From assembly GCA_030705665.1 (NCBI GenBank), contig JAUZQA010000020.1, positions 1 to 16,015 of the forward strand: a stretch of 16,015 nt of DNA, read 5' to 3'. This DNA is from Bacillota bacterium (GTDB lineage Bacteria > Bacillota > Bacilli > Bacillales_B > DSM-18226). The notes beneath the pieces are model-generated. The model was not told where the DNA came from. It ran no database searches and was given only the letters and a program-made list of their open reading frames with translations. The translations under genes were made by a program, and so were the position numbers. Shown in pieces: positions 1-8,887 of the stretch (within the stretch, counting starts at the first letter, position 1; the number at the start of each line of letters is the position of its first letter).

Positions 1-281
1 CTTTCTATGGTTTATGTTAGATATTGAATGAATTGAATCGGTGCTTGTTGTGATTTTTTTGTTTTTATGAAACTTTCCCCATTATTTTTTTACAACATTC
101 ACTAAAATATTTGATCAAAATAAAAAAAAGAAAAAATTAGGAAAAAAATTTATATTGCAGTGTTGATAGGGCGGGTTTATGATATTCAAAAGATTTAAAA
201 ATGAACAAGCTCATTTGTATTGAACGTTGGGATTGGGCCGTTTGCTTCCTTTATTTTTGTTTTTCTTTTTCTTATAAAATA
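1..281. other. Non-coding region upstream of ltaS
   Basis: These bases are very AT-rich, with long A and T runs. I find no open reading frame of credible length with a ribosome binding site; the longest candidate, an ATG at 179, stops after about 14 codons. There is no clear terminator hairpin for any gene lying to the left. The only interpretable signal is the promoter-like element at the right end, described separately. Confidence 0.5.
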
Positions 282-290
282 TGATATAGT
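282..290 (+). promoter_or_regulatory. Extended -10 promoter for ltaS (putative)
   Basis: TG-A-TATAGT fits an extended -10 element of a sigma-A promoter and lies 52 bases before the ltaS ATG. The matching -35 region is only T-rich and has no good TTGACA. An overlapping TATAAA at 274-279 is an alternative -10. Assignment is by consensus only. Confidence 0.35.
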
Positions 291-342
291 AGTTTAGGTT
301 CTTTTACCGTAGCGTTTGGTAAGTGAGAGGAGAATCAAAAAA

Positions 343-2307
343 ATGGGAAAACCTAAATTGTGGCAACGAATAAACAAAAGCCATCTTACTTTCTTTGGTA
401 TTGCTGTTATCCTTTTTTGGCTAAAAACATATGTTGCCTATTTAATCGAGTTTAAATTAGGAATTGATGATAATTTACAAAAATTCTTATTGGCAATAAA
501 TCCTATTAGTTCAGCATTATTCTTTTTCGGGTTTGCCTTACTGTTTAAAAAAGGGACAAAACTCGTATTGATCATTATGAACTTTTTATTGTCTTTTTTA
601 CTGTATGCAAATATTGTATATTACCGCTTTTTTAACGATTTTATTACGTTACCAGTTATACTGGGGGCAAAAACGAATACTGGACAACTGGGTGATAGTG
701 CAATATCGCTAATGTCACCGTTTGATATTTTTTATTTCACAGATACGATTCTTTTGATTTTCTTAGCCTTAAAATTCTTTAAGAATGTGACCGTGACAAA
801 TCGCAAATCATTCAAGGTTGTTTTATTGTTTTCAATAACTGTCTTTCTATTTAATCTTGGACTTGCTGAGAAAGACCGCCCGCAACTATTAACAAGATCC
901 TTTGACCGAAACTACTTAGTGAAATATTTAGGAGCTTACAATTTTACAATTTACGATATTATTCAAAATATAAAATCTTCAAGTCAACGGGCACTGGCTA
1001 GCGAAAGTGATATTACGAATGTTGAAAACTATCGTAAAGCAAATTATACACCGCCAAATCCTGCCTATTTTGGAAAGGCAAAAGGCATGAACGTTATTTA
1101 TGTTTCGTTAGAGTCTTTCCAAAACTTTATGATTAATTACAAGTTAAATGGTCAGGAAGTGACTCCATTCTTAAATTCGCTTGCAAATGATGGTGAGACC
1201 TTCTATTTTGATAATTTTTATCATCAAACAGGACAAGGGAAAACGTCTGATGCAGAATTCTTAATGGAAAATTCCTTATATCCATTATCCCAAGGTGCTG
1301 TTTTTATTAACAAAGCACAAAACACATACCAGGCTGCACCAGCTATTTTAAAGGGGTATGGTTATAATTCTGCCGTGTTCCATGGTAATTACAAAACCTT
1401 CTGGAATCGGAATGTTATGTATAAGGCGCTTGGGTACGATCAGTTCTTCGATGCTGAGTATTATGATATGAGCGGCACAAATGTGAAAAACTATGGAATG
1501 AAGGATATTCCTTATTTCAAGGAATCAATGCCAATGTTAGAAAAGCTAAAACAGCCTTTCTATTCCAAGTTTATTACATTATCTAACCACTTCCCATTTG
1601 AAATGGACCCAGGGGATACAGATTTCCCTGCAGGAAATTTTGGTGACAGTGTTGTAAATAACTATTTCCAATCTGCCCATTATATGGATGAATCCTTAAA
1701 AGAGTTTTTTGATTATCTAAAAGCAGATGGATTATATAACAACACCGTTATAGTTTTATACGGTGACCATTATGGTATTTCCGAAAACCACAATGAAGCA
1801 ATGAAAAAAGTATTGGGTGTTGATCAAATTACACCAACCCTAAACGCACAATTACAAGAGGTTCCATTGTTTATCCATGTTCCTGGCGTAAAAGGCGGTG
1901 TTCAGCACCAGTATGGCGGGGAAGTGGATGTTCGTCCAACACTGCTTCACTTACTAGGAATTGATACTAAAGACTATATGGAATTTGGTTCTGATTTATT
2001 ATCGCCACAGCATCGCAATTGGGCCTTGTTTAGAAACGGGGATTTTGTTTCTCCAAATGTAACACAAGTGAATGAGAAGTGTTATTCGACACAAACAGGT
2101 TTGTCAGAAAAAGATAACAGCGGCTGTAAAGATATATACAAAAATGTAAAGAACGAATTGCAAATGTCTGATGAGGTAGTAACTAAAGATTTATTACGTT
2201 TCTATAAGCCAAGCGGCTATAAGCCAATTAATCCAAATGACTATGAGTACTTAGGACCAAAAGGTTCTAAAGGTGTTAAAAATGTAAAGACTACTCAAGC
2301 CAACTAA
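343..2307 (+). CDS. ltaS: Lipoteichoic acid synthase, LtaS type
   Basis: This membrane enzyme of the sulfatase/alkaline phosphatase superfamily polymerises glycerol phosphate from phosphatidylglycerol into lipoteichoic acid on the outer membrane face. The ATG at 343 is chosen because AGAGGAGA sits at 326-333; the upstream in-frame TTG at 316 has no such site. The product is 654 residues, the usual family length. Five hydrophobic segments fill the first 175 residues. ALA followed by S at about 217-220 resembles the known signal-peptidase site that releases the extracellular domain. The catalytic domain has E257 in SLESF, nucleophile T301 in GQGKTSDAE, W/R in FWNRN, and D475-H476 in YGDHYG, matching the metal and catalytic residues known for staphylococcal LtaS. 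Bacilli often carry several paralogues (YflE, YfnI, YqgS types). The full-length catalytic set favours the main synthase, but a paralogue cannot be excluded. It is transcribed alone and ends in a strong terminator. Confidence 0.93.
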   Translation: MGKPKLWQRINKSHLTFFGIAVILFWLKTYVAYLIEFKLGIDDNLQKFLLAINPISSALFFFGFALLFKKGTKLVLIIMNFLLSFLLYANIVYYRFFNDFITLPVILGAKTNTGQLGDSAISLMSPFDIFYFTDTILLIFLALKFFKNVTVTNRKSFKVVLLFSITVFLFNLGLAEKDRPQLLTRSFDRNYLVKYLGAYNFTIYDIIQNIKSSSQRALASESDITNVENYRKANYTPPNPAYFGKAKGMNVIYVSLESFQNFMINYKLNGQEVTPFLNSLANDGETFYFDNFYHQTGQGKTSDAEFLMENSLYPLSQGAVFINKAQNTYQAAPAILKGYGYNSAVFHGNYKTFWNRNVMYKALGYDQFFDAEYYDMSGTNVKNYGMKDIPYFKESMPMLEKLKQPFYSKFITLSNHFPFEMDPGDTDFPAGNFGDSVVNNYFQSAHYMDESLKEFFDYLKADGLYNNTVIVLYGDHYGISENHNEAMKKVLGVDQITPTLNAQLQEVPLFIHVPGVKGGVQHQYGGEVDVRPTLLHLLGIDTKDYMEFGSDLLSPQHRNWALFRNGDFVSPNVTQVNEKCYSTQTGLSEKDNSGCKDIYKNVKNELQMSDEVVTKDLLRFYKPSGYKPINPNDYEYLGPKGSKGVKNVKTTQAN

Positions 2308-2338
2308 GAGTGAAGATTATCTTCACTCTCTTTTTTTT
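2308..2338 (+). terminator. Rho-independent terminator of ltaS
   Basis: A perfect 10-bp inverted repeat, GAGTGAAGAT then ATCTTCACTC around a single T, starts right after the ltaS stop codon and is followed by a run of eight T. This is a canonical intrinsic terminator. Confidence 0.9.
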
Positions 2339-2539
2339 GAGTCATGTTAACTTTGTCTTAGAAACGTAAAGATAAATAAATGAGCAAATCAAACCGATAA
2401 TTAACCATTTTTACCAGCAGTTACTTAAAGTAACTCTTTTTTTATAAATTAATGTCATAAATACTGTCAAAATAGTGGCGTTTGATGATGAAAATATAAT
2501 ATAATAACTGATAAAAATCTGAAAAAGGGGGAGAATCTT

Positions 2540-3052
2540 TTGAGAGATGTAACACTGCTAAATATTTTTGAACATCATATTGCCCAAAAATTCTTAAACC
2601 GTTCAGGCTTGGCACATGCACTTGCTGTTTCCTATCATGCTTTTCATTTGGCAACAGAACATAATGTAGATGTAGATATTGCAGCAAAATCAGGGCTCCT
2701 CCATGACATGGGGCATTATACATGGTATAAAAATGGGAAATGGGATTATGATCTTTACAGACAAAATGATATACATCCGATAAAAGGGGCAGAAAGAGCA
2801 CACAAGTTGTTAATTAGACTTGGTGAAAATCCGATAAAGGCAAAGACTATTGCTCTTGCTATTTTATTTCATACTGATTCATTTTTGCCGTCGAATGATA
2901 TTGTACGGACACCATTACAGCAAATCGTTAAATTAGCAGATGAAAAAGATGAAGAAGAAGGAGGATTACACCATTATCGAAAAATTGATCTCAACCGTGC
3001 TAAACGAAGTATTATCCGTTTAGACGAATTAATTGACAAAAGTCTATCTTAA
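2540..3052 (+). CDS. HD-domain phosphohydrolase
   Basis: A 170-residue protein of the HD superfamily of metal-dependent phosphohydrolases, cytoplasmic with no signal peptide. The HD ligand pattern is visible: H26 (GLAHALAV), H55-D56 (LLHDMGH), H79 (DIHPIKGAERA), H111 (LFHTDS) and D134 (KLADEKDE). The spacing and the HPIKGAERA segment resemble the YqeK-like group of nucleotide hydrolases, but the substrate cannot be read from sequence. Start is TTG at 2540, chosen because AGGGGGAG lies at 2526-2533 with a six-base gap and no better in-frame start exists. A TATAAT at 2495-2500 may be the -10 box, without an obvious -35. It is convergent with the next gene and shares a hairpin with it. Confidence 0.8.
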   Translation: MRDVTLLNIFEHHIAQKFLNRSGLAHALAVSYHAFHLATEHNVDVDIAAKSGLLHDMGHYTWYKNGKWDYDLYRQNDIHPIKGAERAHKLLIRLGENPIKAKTIALAILFHTDSFLPSNDIVRTPLQQIVKLADEKDEEEGGLHHYRKIDLNRAKRSIIRLDELIDKSLS

Positions 3053-3069
3053 TTACTTTCGAATAACAC

Positions 3070-3106
3070 AAAAAAGCTGTTCCAATTCAATAAGAATTGG
3101 AACAGC
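3070..3106. terminator. Hairpin terminator between convergent genes
   Basis: A perfect 13-bp inverted repeat (GCTGTTCCAATTC and its complement, 5-base loop) lies between the HD gene and the minus-strand gene ending at 3128. Six A precede it on the plus strand, so the minus-strand transcript gets a U tract. The plus side has only weak T content. It therefore mainly terminates the minus-strand gene and may also stop HD gene transcripts. Confidence 0.8.
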
Positions 3107-3127
3107 CAAACTAATTTTCGGATTTAC

Positions 3128-3607
3128 TTAAACTTTGTGGAACCCTTCTTCAATTAAATATTCTTCTGCCTCTTTATATGTAGCAAATGTTTCATCAAGG
3201 TTTAAACCGAAATAAATATTCCAAGACTCATTTTCAAAGATTACAATGAGTTGTTGCTTTTCTTGATTGATCCACCTTTCTTCCTGGCTTTCTCCTATAA
3301 TTGCTTGTTCAGCAATCGTTTGTTGCTCAACTGCCGTCAGTGATTGGATGGCTTCAGATATAATTTCTTTTAATTCTTTTTCAGAGAAGTCACGGATATT
3401 CGTCATACCCTTGTCATCTTTTTCATATTTTGTGAGCTGTCCGGAGTAAACAAAGCCATTCCCATTTGGGTGAAGATGATAAACAATATTTTTCTTATCC
3501 GATAGACTGTTTTTTACTTGAAAATTAACTCGTCCGAGTGAAACGTTTTTTCGTTCAAGCTCAGGGAATTTCTCAATTATCATAATTTTTTCAGAAAAAG
3601 TAAGCAT
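3128..3607 (-). CDS. Unrecognised conserved-looking cytoplasmic protein
   Basis: I do not recognise this 159-residue protein. It starts at the ATG at 3607, because GGAGGAAATC directly precedes it; an in-frame TTG four codons upstream (3617-3619) is part of that ribosome binding site. It has no signal peptide or membrane segment. It is acidic and glutamate-rich, with a central helical, probably amphipathic part (SEKELKEIISEAIQSL) and a C-terminal segment rich in aromatic residues (ESWNIYFGLNLDETF). The N-terminal part (FPELERKNVSLGRVNFQ) and YHLHPNGNGFVYSG look like constrained motifs, so I suspect a Bacillaceae-conserved protein of unknown function. Transcription ends at the 3070-3106 hairpin. 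No operon partner is visible. Confidence 0.7.
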   Translation of the reverse strand: MLTFSEKIMIIEKFPELERKNVSLGRVNFQVKNSLSDKKNIVYHLHPNGNGFVYSGQLTKYEKDDKGMTNIRDFSEKELKEIISEAIQSLTAVEQQTIAEQAIIGESQEERWINQEKQQLIVIFENESWNIYFGLNLDETFATYKEAEEYLIEEGFHKV

Positions 3608-3699
3608 GATTTCCTCCAATATTTCGTGTTAAGTATAAATTTATCATTTCTAATTTACCATGAAAGATACATTTTGTTTAATATAATTCTCTAATAGTT

Positions 3700-3724
3700 A
3701 AAAAGCGCCCGCAAGGCGCTTTTT
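3700..3724. terminator. Bidirectional hairpin terminator
   Basis: AAAAAGCGCC and GGCGCTTTTT form a 10-bp stem with a 5-base loop, with A and T tracts on opposite flanks, so it can end transcripts from either strand. On the minus strand it lies about 40 bases after the stop of the 33-residue sporulation peptide gene, which is its likely client. It also insulates the upstream side of the gene at 3128-3607. Confidence 0.8.
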
Positions 3725-3763
3725 GAGTTATGGTGCTCTTTTTTGGTTACTTTCCCTATTCTC

Positions 3764-3865
3764 TTAATAATATAAATAGGCAGATCCTACAATGATCAAG
3801 AGAATGAACAATACCACAAGTAATGCGAAGCTATTGTTTGCAGCGTTTCCGTGTGAGTGACCCAT
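3764..3865 (-). CDS. YjcZ-type tiny sporulation membrane peptide
   Basis: This small gene encodes 33 residues, beginning MGHSHGNAANN and ending in FALLVVLFILLIIVGSAYLYY. That arrangement, a short polar or glycine-rich head followed by one hydrophobic helix with the FALLVVLFILLIIVG core, is typical of the YjcZ family of small Bacillus sporulation-associated membrane peptides. The ATG at 3865 is preceded by a G-rich ribosome binding site (AGGGGGGTG, 3872-3880). The HSHG head could bind metal, but that is speculation. It is monocistronic: a sigma-K-like promoter lies upstream and the hairpin at 3700-3724 downstream. The role in the spore is unknown for most of the family; mother-cell membrane or coat association is the usual assumption. 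Confidence 0.85.
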   Translation of the reverse strand: MGHSHGNAANNSFALLVVLFILLIIVGSAYLYY

Positions 3866-3893
3866 ACTAAACACCCCCCTAATTGGCTTACTC

Positions 3894-3921
3894 TATAATA
3901 TGAAAGAAACTGTCTAATAGT
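3894..3921 (-). promoter_or_regulatory. Sigma-K-like promoter of the small sporulation gene
   Basis: Read on the minus strand, AC (3920-3921), 17 bases, then CATATTATA (3902-3894) matches the sigma-K pattern AC-N16/17-CATANNNTA, about 30 bases before the start codon. Sigma-E uses a similar -10 box, so the mother-cell factor is not certain. The match agrees with the sporulation identity of the peptide. Confidence 0.5.
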
Positions 3922-3929
3922 ATGGACGA

Positions 3930-4200
3930 AGTAACACATGAACTAACTTTCCATAAAAAAAGGCAAAATCCCATATACATCAATTAATAGATTTCCAGAA
4001 AAGAGGCATTTCAGATATTACAGAAAAGAAAAAGGAGTTTTTAATCATCCATAGTATACTATTATTAGCATTCATGTAGAATATTAGATAAAAAAAATAT
4101 AAAGGTTCCACAGGAAAACAGCGCAAATGAGTAGGGCTGTTTTCCTTATTTCCTAACAAAATAAAAAATCAAGAAAAACCCTGCCTGGTTGTTTTTTTTG
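3930..4200. other. Gene-free stretch before map
   Basis: No credible reading frame is present in this AT-rich stretch. It contains a perfect 12-bp palindrome, ATAGTATACTAT (4051-4062), and a perfect 11-bp stem hairpin at 4112-4146. A Shine-Dalgarno-like AAAAGGAG near 4031 has no start codon at a proper distance. A small RNA or a decayed gene are both possible. Confidence 0.4.
4112..4146. terminator. Orphan hairpin, possible terminator
   Basis: AGGAAAACAGC pairs perfectly with GCTGTTTTCCT (11 bp) around a 13-base loop. No recognisable gene ends just before it on either strand, and the T content after it is modest. It may end an unannotated small transcript or limit read-through toward map. 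Confidence 0.45.
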
Positions 4201-4209
4201 TATTGAAAC

Positions 4210-4239
4210 TTGTAACTATAATGGAATAACAGCTAAAAT
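4210..4239 (+). promoter_or_regulatory. Possible sigma-A promoter of map
   Basis: TTGTAA (4210-4215), 18 bases, TAAAAT (4234-4239) is an acceptable sigma-A pair about 58 bases before the ATG. A perfect TATAAT at 4217-4222 is also present, but only a T-run lies at its -35 position. Which one is used cannot be decided from sequence. Confidence 0.3.
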
Positions 4240-4284
4240 ATAAGTCGGGTTAAGTTTATTTTTGAAAAAATTATAAAAAAGTAA

Positions 4285-5045
<761 letters not shown>

Positions 5046-5051
5046 AAGGTT

Positions 5052-5822
5052 TTATAGAAAATTACTAACTTTTGTAACGGTGATTTCGGATTCATTAAGG
5101 CAGGAAGAGATGAACCTGGCAAAATCAAGCGCTTTTTCGCTATCTCCATGAATACAGATTGTATCTGCTTTTATCGGTATCTCTTTCCCTGAAGAAGTGG
5201 CAACTTTACCATGATTTATCATCTGTATGACCTGATTAACGGCGACACTACGTTCTTTAATGAGGGCATTGGCATCACGTCTTGGGGTTAATGACCCATC
5301 CTCTTGATAAGTTCGGTCGGCGAAAACTTCACTTGCTGAGCGCAGACCGACTTTTTTTCCAGCTTTAATAAGTTCACTTCCGGCTAATCCAAAAAGGATC
5401 AAATCAGGTTCAACACGATAAATGGCTTCAGCAATCGCCTCGGATATAGGGAAACTTTTAGCAGCCATGTTATACAAAGCACCGTGTGGCTTAACATGCT
5501 GAAGTTTTCCACCTTCCGATTTGACGAATGCCTGAAGGGCACCAAGTTGATAAATAACTAAATCGTAAACCTCTTCAGGAGAAATATCGATATATCTTCT
5601 TCCAAAGCCCGCCAAATCAGAAAAACCTGGATGCGCTCCAATACCAATTTGCTTCTCTAATGCCATTTTTACCGTTTTCCGCATTGTACTTGGATCGCCT
5701 GCATGAAAACCGCAAGCAATATTAGCTGAAGTCACATAATCAAGAATTTCTTCATCTCTGCCTAGTTTGTAGATCCCGAAGCTTTCCCCCATATCACAAT
5801 TAATATCAATCTTAACCAACAT
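5052..5822 (-). CDS. pxpA: 5-oxoprolinase subunit A (LamB/YcsF family)
   Basis: PxpA works with PxpB and PxpC in the ATP-dependent opening of 5-oxoproline (pyroglutamate) to glutamate. The 256-residue cytoplasmic protein carries the LamB/YcsF signatures in order: [10 protein letters not shown] (7-16), [11 protein letters not shown] (34-44), GAHPGFSD (62-69), [10 protein letters not shown] (109-118) and [12 protein letters not shown] (167-178). Length is normal for the family. The ATG at 5822 is preceded by AGGAGGG, which overlaps the pxpC stop codon, so the gene is the last of a tightly packed three-gene operon and may be translationally linked. The downstream palindrome at 5016-5045 is the likely terminator. 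Older names are ycsF and LamB/YcsF protein. Confidence 0.93.
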   Translation of the reverse strand: MLVKIDINCDMGESFGIYKLGRDEEILDYVTSANIACGFHAGDPSTMRKTVKMALEKQIGIGAHPGFSDLAGFGRRYIDISPEEVYDLVIYQLGALQAFVKSEGGKLQHVKPHGALYNMAAKSFPISEAIAEAIYRVEPDLILFGLAGSELIKAGKKVGLRSASEVFADRTYQEDGSLTPRRDANALIKERSVAVNQVIQMINHGKVATSSGKEIPIKADTICIHGDSEKALDFARFISSCLNESEITVTKVSNFL

Positions 5823-5830
5823 ATACCCTC

Positions 5831-6832
5831 CTAATAATATTTTAACTCGATTGCTTTTTTTAAGCGTTTGATCTCATGTTCTCTTTCTATATAAAGCATC
5901 TGAGCCTCTTCATGAGATATCCTTACAAAGGACAGGAAATCCCCAGGCTTTGCTTGGGCAACCACAGGGAAATCAACCGTGATGATCTGAGCAATCCTTG
6001 GATAACCTCCTGTTGTCTGCCGATCCGCTAAAAGAACGATTGGGTTTCCGTCTGCTGGAACCTGGATGGTTCCAAAACTAACAGCCTCAGACAACATTTC
6101 AAACTTTTTTTCTAAAAAAAGGGGAGAGCCCAGGAGGCGGTAGCCCATGCGATCCGATTTACTTGTAACCACATAACTTTCCTGGAAAATCTTTCTCTGG
6201 CTCTCCTTAGAAAATAAATCGAATTCCCTTCCTGTTATGACACGTACAATACGGTTATTTTTATATTTCGGAAAAAGACCAGAATCTACAAACCAATTCA
6301 TCTCGGCGAATTGGTTTGAGGGAGTTTTTTCAGTAAATTTACTAATCATTTTTCTTGCCGCTGCACTCGGTGATTGTAACAAAATCCTGTCACCGCTTTT
6401 TAGTTTTCTGCCATGAAAGCCTCCAATTTTAGCCCGCAAATAGGTGGAAGAACTATTCATAACAAAGGGGACATTGATACCTCCAGCAACTGCTAAATAG
6501 GCACGACAACCATTTTGTGCAGTTCCAAAAGCAAGTATACTTCCTTTTTTAACGAAAATTGGACGAAATAGGCGGACTTTATCTCCATTTATCATCGGAG
6601 TAATATCTGCACCGCAGATCGAAATGAGTAAATCTGTTTCAAACCGCACTATTGGTCCGATAAGAGTTATTTCCATGCCTGCTTGATTTTCCTGATTTCC
6701 CACTAATAGATTTGCAATTCGAAATGCAAGCTGATCCATTGCACCGCTTGTAAGGACTCCGTATTTTTGGAATCCAAATCTGCCAAGATCTTGAATAGTG
6801 GTTAGGAGTCCAGGCTTCAAAATAGTGATCAT
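5831..6832 (-). CDS. pxpC: 5-oxoprolinase subunit C (biotin-dependent carboxyltransferase/KipA family)
   Basis: PxpC belongs to the family that includes KipA and the C-terminal half of urea amidolyase and acts with PxpB on 5-oxoproline. Visible signatures are the N-terminal [20 protein letters not shown] (7-26) with the following [13 protein letters not shown], and the C-terminal [15 protein letters not shown]. Length of 333 residues is normal. The ATG at 6832 overlaps the pxpB stop codon by one base (TGATG), indicating translational coupling. In B. subtilis the KipA homologue antagonises the KinA inhibitor KipI, so an effect on sporulation phosphorelay signalling is possible but not demonstrated here. 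Confidence 0.92.
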   Translation of the reverse strand: MITILKPGLLTTIQDLGRFGFQKYGVLTSGAMDQLAFRIANLLVGNQENQAGMEITLIGPIVRFETDLLISICGADITPMINGDKVRLFRPIFVKKGSILAFGTAQNGCRAYLAVAGGINVPFVMNSSSTYLRAKIGGFHGRKLKSGDRILLQSPSAAARKMISKFTEKTPSNQFAEMNWFVDSGLFPKYKNNRIVRVITGREFDLFSKESQRKIFQESYVVTSKSDRMGYRLLGSPLFLEKKFEMLSEAVSFGTIQVPADGNPIVLLADRQTTGGYPRIAQIITVDFPVVAQAKPGDFLSFVRISHEEAQMLYIEREHEIKRLKKAIELKYY

Positions 6833-7551
6833 CAGTTTTTTTCCTCCAGTTCGAGATACTCTTTCAGGCTAATCGCTTTAAATTTAATTCGATCTCCAGC
6901 GCGTAACAAACTTGGAATTTTATGATTTGGACGAAATAAATTAACTGGAGTTCTCCCGATTATTTGCCAGCCGCCGGGTGTTTCTATTGGATAAATCCCA
7001 GTTTGATTTCCGGCGATTCCAACCGATCTAGCCGGGATGTTTAGTCGCGGTGTAGCTCTTCGAGGTGCAGCAATTTTGTCAGATAATCCGCCAAGATAGG
7101 GAAATCCCGGTGAAAAACCGATCATATACACTAAATAATCCCCACTCGAATGGATTCTGATTACTTCGTCTATAGATAAACCGTTATAGTTAGCAACAAA
7201 GGTTAAATCAGGTCCCAATTCGCCACCATAACAAATTGGAATCTCTATGATTTCCTGTTCAATTGATTGGCTAATAGGAAGTTTTGCTATCCTTTGCTGC
7301 AGTTCGTTACAAACATAATCATAGGGGAAGTGAAAAGAACTTCCTGTAAATGGAACCTTTAGGGGGTCATAAAAAATAGCAACTGTTTGAAATGAGAGAA
7401 TGTATTCAATCATCCAAACAGGAGGGGAATGATCTAATTGGGCGGCGAACGTCTGGATTATTTTATGTAATTGTTTACAATTACCGTCTTCTTTAATTTG
7501 TAGGATGACAGCGGTATCACTTAAGGGGTAAAAACGAACGCGAAACTCCAC
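6832..7551 (-). CDS. pxpB: 5-oxoprolinase subunit B (KipI family)
   Basis: PxpB/KipI-family protein, first gene of the pxpBCA operon. Family signatures are YMIGFSPGFPYLGGL in the middle and, towards the C-terminus, PRRATPRLNIPARSVGIAG, GIYPIETPGGW and IIGRTP. I choose the GTG at 7551 because GGTGAT, complementary to the 16S tail, lies four bases upstream. The in-frame GTG at 7563 would add four residues but has no site. The product is 239 residues, the usual size. In B. subtilis KipI inhibits the sporulation kinase KinA, and the operon there includes the regulator kipR, which is absent from this window. Enzymatic use in 5-oxoproline removal is the better-established general role. Confidence 0.9.
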   Translation of the reverse strand: MEFRVRFYPLSDTAVILQIKEDGNCKQLHKIIQTFAAQLDHSPPVWMIEYILSFQTVAIFYDPLKVPFTGSSFHFPYDYVCNELQQRIAKLPISQSIEQEIIEIPICYGGELGPDLTFVANYNGLSIDEVIRIHSSGDYLVYMIGFSPGFPYLGGLSDKIAAPRRATPRLNIPARSVGIAGNQTGIYPIETPGGWQIIGRTPVNLFRPNHKIPSLLRAGDRIKFKAISLKEYLELEEKN

Positions 7552-7601
7552 AACTATCACCACATTCCATATAATTTAATACAGCTTAAAAGAATGGTTA
7601 A

Positions 7602-7629
7602 ATTATACTTTAAGTATCGAAATAGTCAA
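7602..7629 (-). promoter_or_regulatory. Sigma-A promoter and palindromic operator of pxpBCA
   Basis: On the minus strand, TTGACT (7629-7624), 16 bases, then TATAAT (7607-7602) is a good vegetative promoter about 50 bases before the pxpB start. A perfect palindrome, ATACTT-A-AAGTAT (7605-7617), covers the spacer and the edge of the -10 box, the expected place for a repressor site. The cognate regulator is unknown. Confidence 0.6.
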
Positions 7630-7651
7630 TCTTTTTAAAAAAGAAAAAATA

Positions 7652-7686
7652 AAAACCAATAACACCAAAAGGTGCGCATTGGTTTT
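7652..7686 (-). terminator. Terminator of the DUF4015 gene
   Basis: AAAACCAAT (7652-7660) pairs with ATTGGTTTT (7678-7686), with an inner ACC/GGT pairing. On the minus strand the hairpin starts about a dozen bases after the stop codon and runs into a U-rich stretch. It separates this gene from the pxp promoter. Confidence 0.7.
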
Positions 7687-7697
7687 ATCTTGCCAGC

Positions 7698-8792
7698 TTA
7701 AAAAGGTGTATAGTCTACATTTGGAGTATATTCATTTCTACTGTTCCATATTAAAAATTCATTTATCCCTTCTGAATGCAAGGCACGTATCTGGTCTTCA
7801 ACTTCTTTTTTACCATAAACTTTAAAATTCCCATGTCCAAGCCATGTAGCAGTAAAATCTTGCAGCCAAGGCCTGGAGGTTGGTGGATGTTTTAATAATG
7901 TTAAACGGTTTTTTTCCAGTTTTGAATATTCCTTGACCAATTGGAAAGGCTCCAAATCTGGTTTTTCGATCCCAAAGTGTTTAGACCAATGGCTTGGGTA
8001 AATCATCGCAGAAATAACATCTACATTTTCAGCGATTTCAGAAAAATTTTGGCCAATTCCACGTGCTTCAGGAATAACAGTTGAGTTACCAAAAACATCC
8101 ACGGATAGTTTTACATGATATGGTTTTAGTTGTTCATGTGCATAGTTCACAAAACTTGTAATAGCGGTGACTCGATTATGTCCGTCATCTTTTCCGAACT
8201 TTACCTTTTTATAGGTTAATGAAGCTTCGAAGGTTTCGAATTTTTCCGGAAAGCGAACATAATCAAATTGAATCTCCTTGAAACCAAGTTTGGCAGCTAG
8301 AATGGCAATTCCTATATTGTAATCCCATGTTTCTTTTAAGAAAGGATTGATAAACGCATCTCCTTTAGTGTTTCTCCAGATTCCATTTGTGGTTTTAAAT
8401 GAGAAATCGGGATTTTTAGCAGCTAAAGAGGTATCTTTAAAAGCAACTATTCTCGCAATCGGGTAGATGTTATGTTTTTTTAAAGTTCTCATTAATGCAG
8501 CAGGGTCTTCAATAAAAGGACGACTAACGGAATAATAAGGTGAACTTTTCGGGGGAGTAAAGGTAAGTCTGCCTTCATCGTCTTTAATGTCGATCACCAT
8601 AGTATTTAAATCAGTTTGTTGAACAAGAGAAAGTAATTTTTCAAATTGCGGACCTTTTGTATGTGAGGCTGTTACATATATGCCCCTGATCGGCTGTTGT
8701 GTGGTATTATTAGTGGCGAAGGTAATATCCGTTGATGGTCCAATAAAAATTTCAAACAGCACGAACACGATTAATAATACTTGCTTCACCAT
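7698..8792 (-). CDS. Secreted putative glycoside hydrolase (DUF4015 family)
   Basis: A 364-residue protein with an N-terminal signal sequence: a hydrophobic core at about residues 4-18 and a likely cleavage near TFA-TN at 26. The remainder is a TIM-barrel-like domain of the DUF4015 putative glycosyl hydrolase family. Recognisable parts are PIRGIYVTA (34-42), NTMVIDIKDDEG (63-74), EIQFDYVRFPE (173-183, D177 a probable active-site acid), LSVDVFGNS (229-237) and the C-terminal FLIWNSRNEY. It is probably exported or lipid-free on the cell surface and may act on a wall or extracellular polysaccharide, but no substrate is known to me. Start is the ATG at 8792 behind GGTGA; the following GTG is an alternative. 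It is divergent from the metallo-hydrolase gene, separated by 95 bases. Confidence 0.82.
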   Translation of the reverse strand: MVKQVLLIVFVLFEIFIGPSTDITFATNNTTQQPIRGIYVTASHTKGPQFEKLLSLVQQTDLNTMVIDIKDDEGRLTFTPPKSSPYYSVSRPFIEDPAALMRTLKKHNIYPIARIVAFKDTSLAAKNPDFSFKTTNGIWRNTKGDAFINPFLKETWDYNIGIAILAAKLGFKEIQFDYVRFPEKFETFEASLTYKKVKFGKDDGHNRVTAITSFVNYAHEQLKPYHVKLSVDVFGNSTVIPEARGIGQNFSEIAENVDVISAMIYPSHWSKHFGIEKPDLEPFQLVKEYSKLEKNRLTLLKHPPTSRPWLQDFTATWLGHGNFKVYGKKEVEDQIRALHSEGINEFLIWNSRNEYTPNVDYTPF

Positions 8793-8887
8793 ACGTTCAC
8801 CAGCTTCTGCTATAATTTTTTATTATCCTTCTCATTTACATCGAGCTGTATTCTTACATTTAAAATCTTGGAGGCTGTTTAGGTCAA

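Noticed and set aside
316..342. TTG start extending LtaS by nine residues
   Set aside because: The stretch contains the ribosome binding site of the ATG at 343, and the extension lacks a site of its own.
2442..2801. Open frame of about 119 codons on the minus strand over the HD gene
   Set aside because: It lies antisense to a well-supported gene, shows no family motif and has no proper ribosome binding site.
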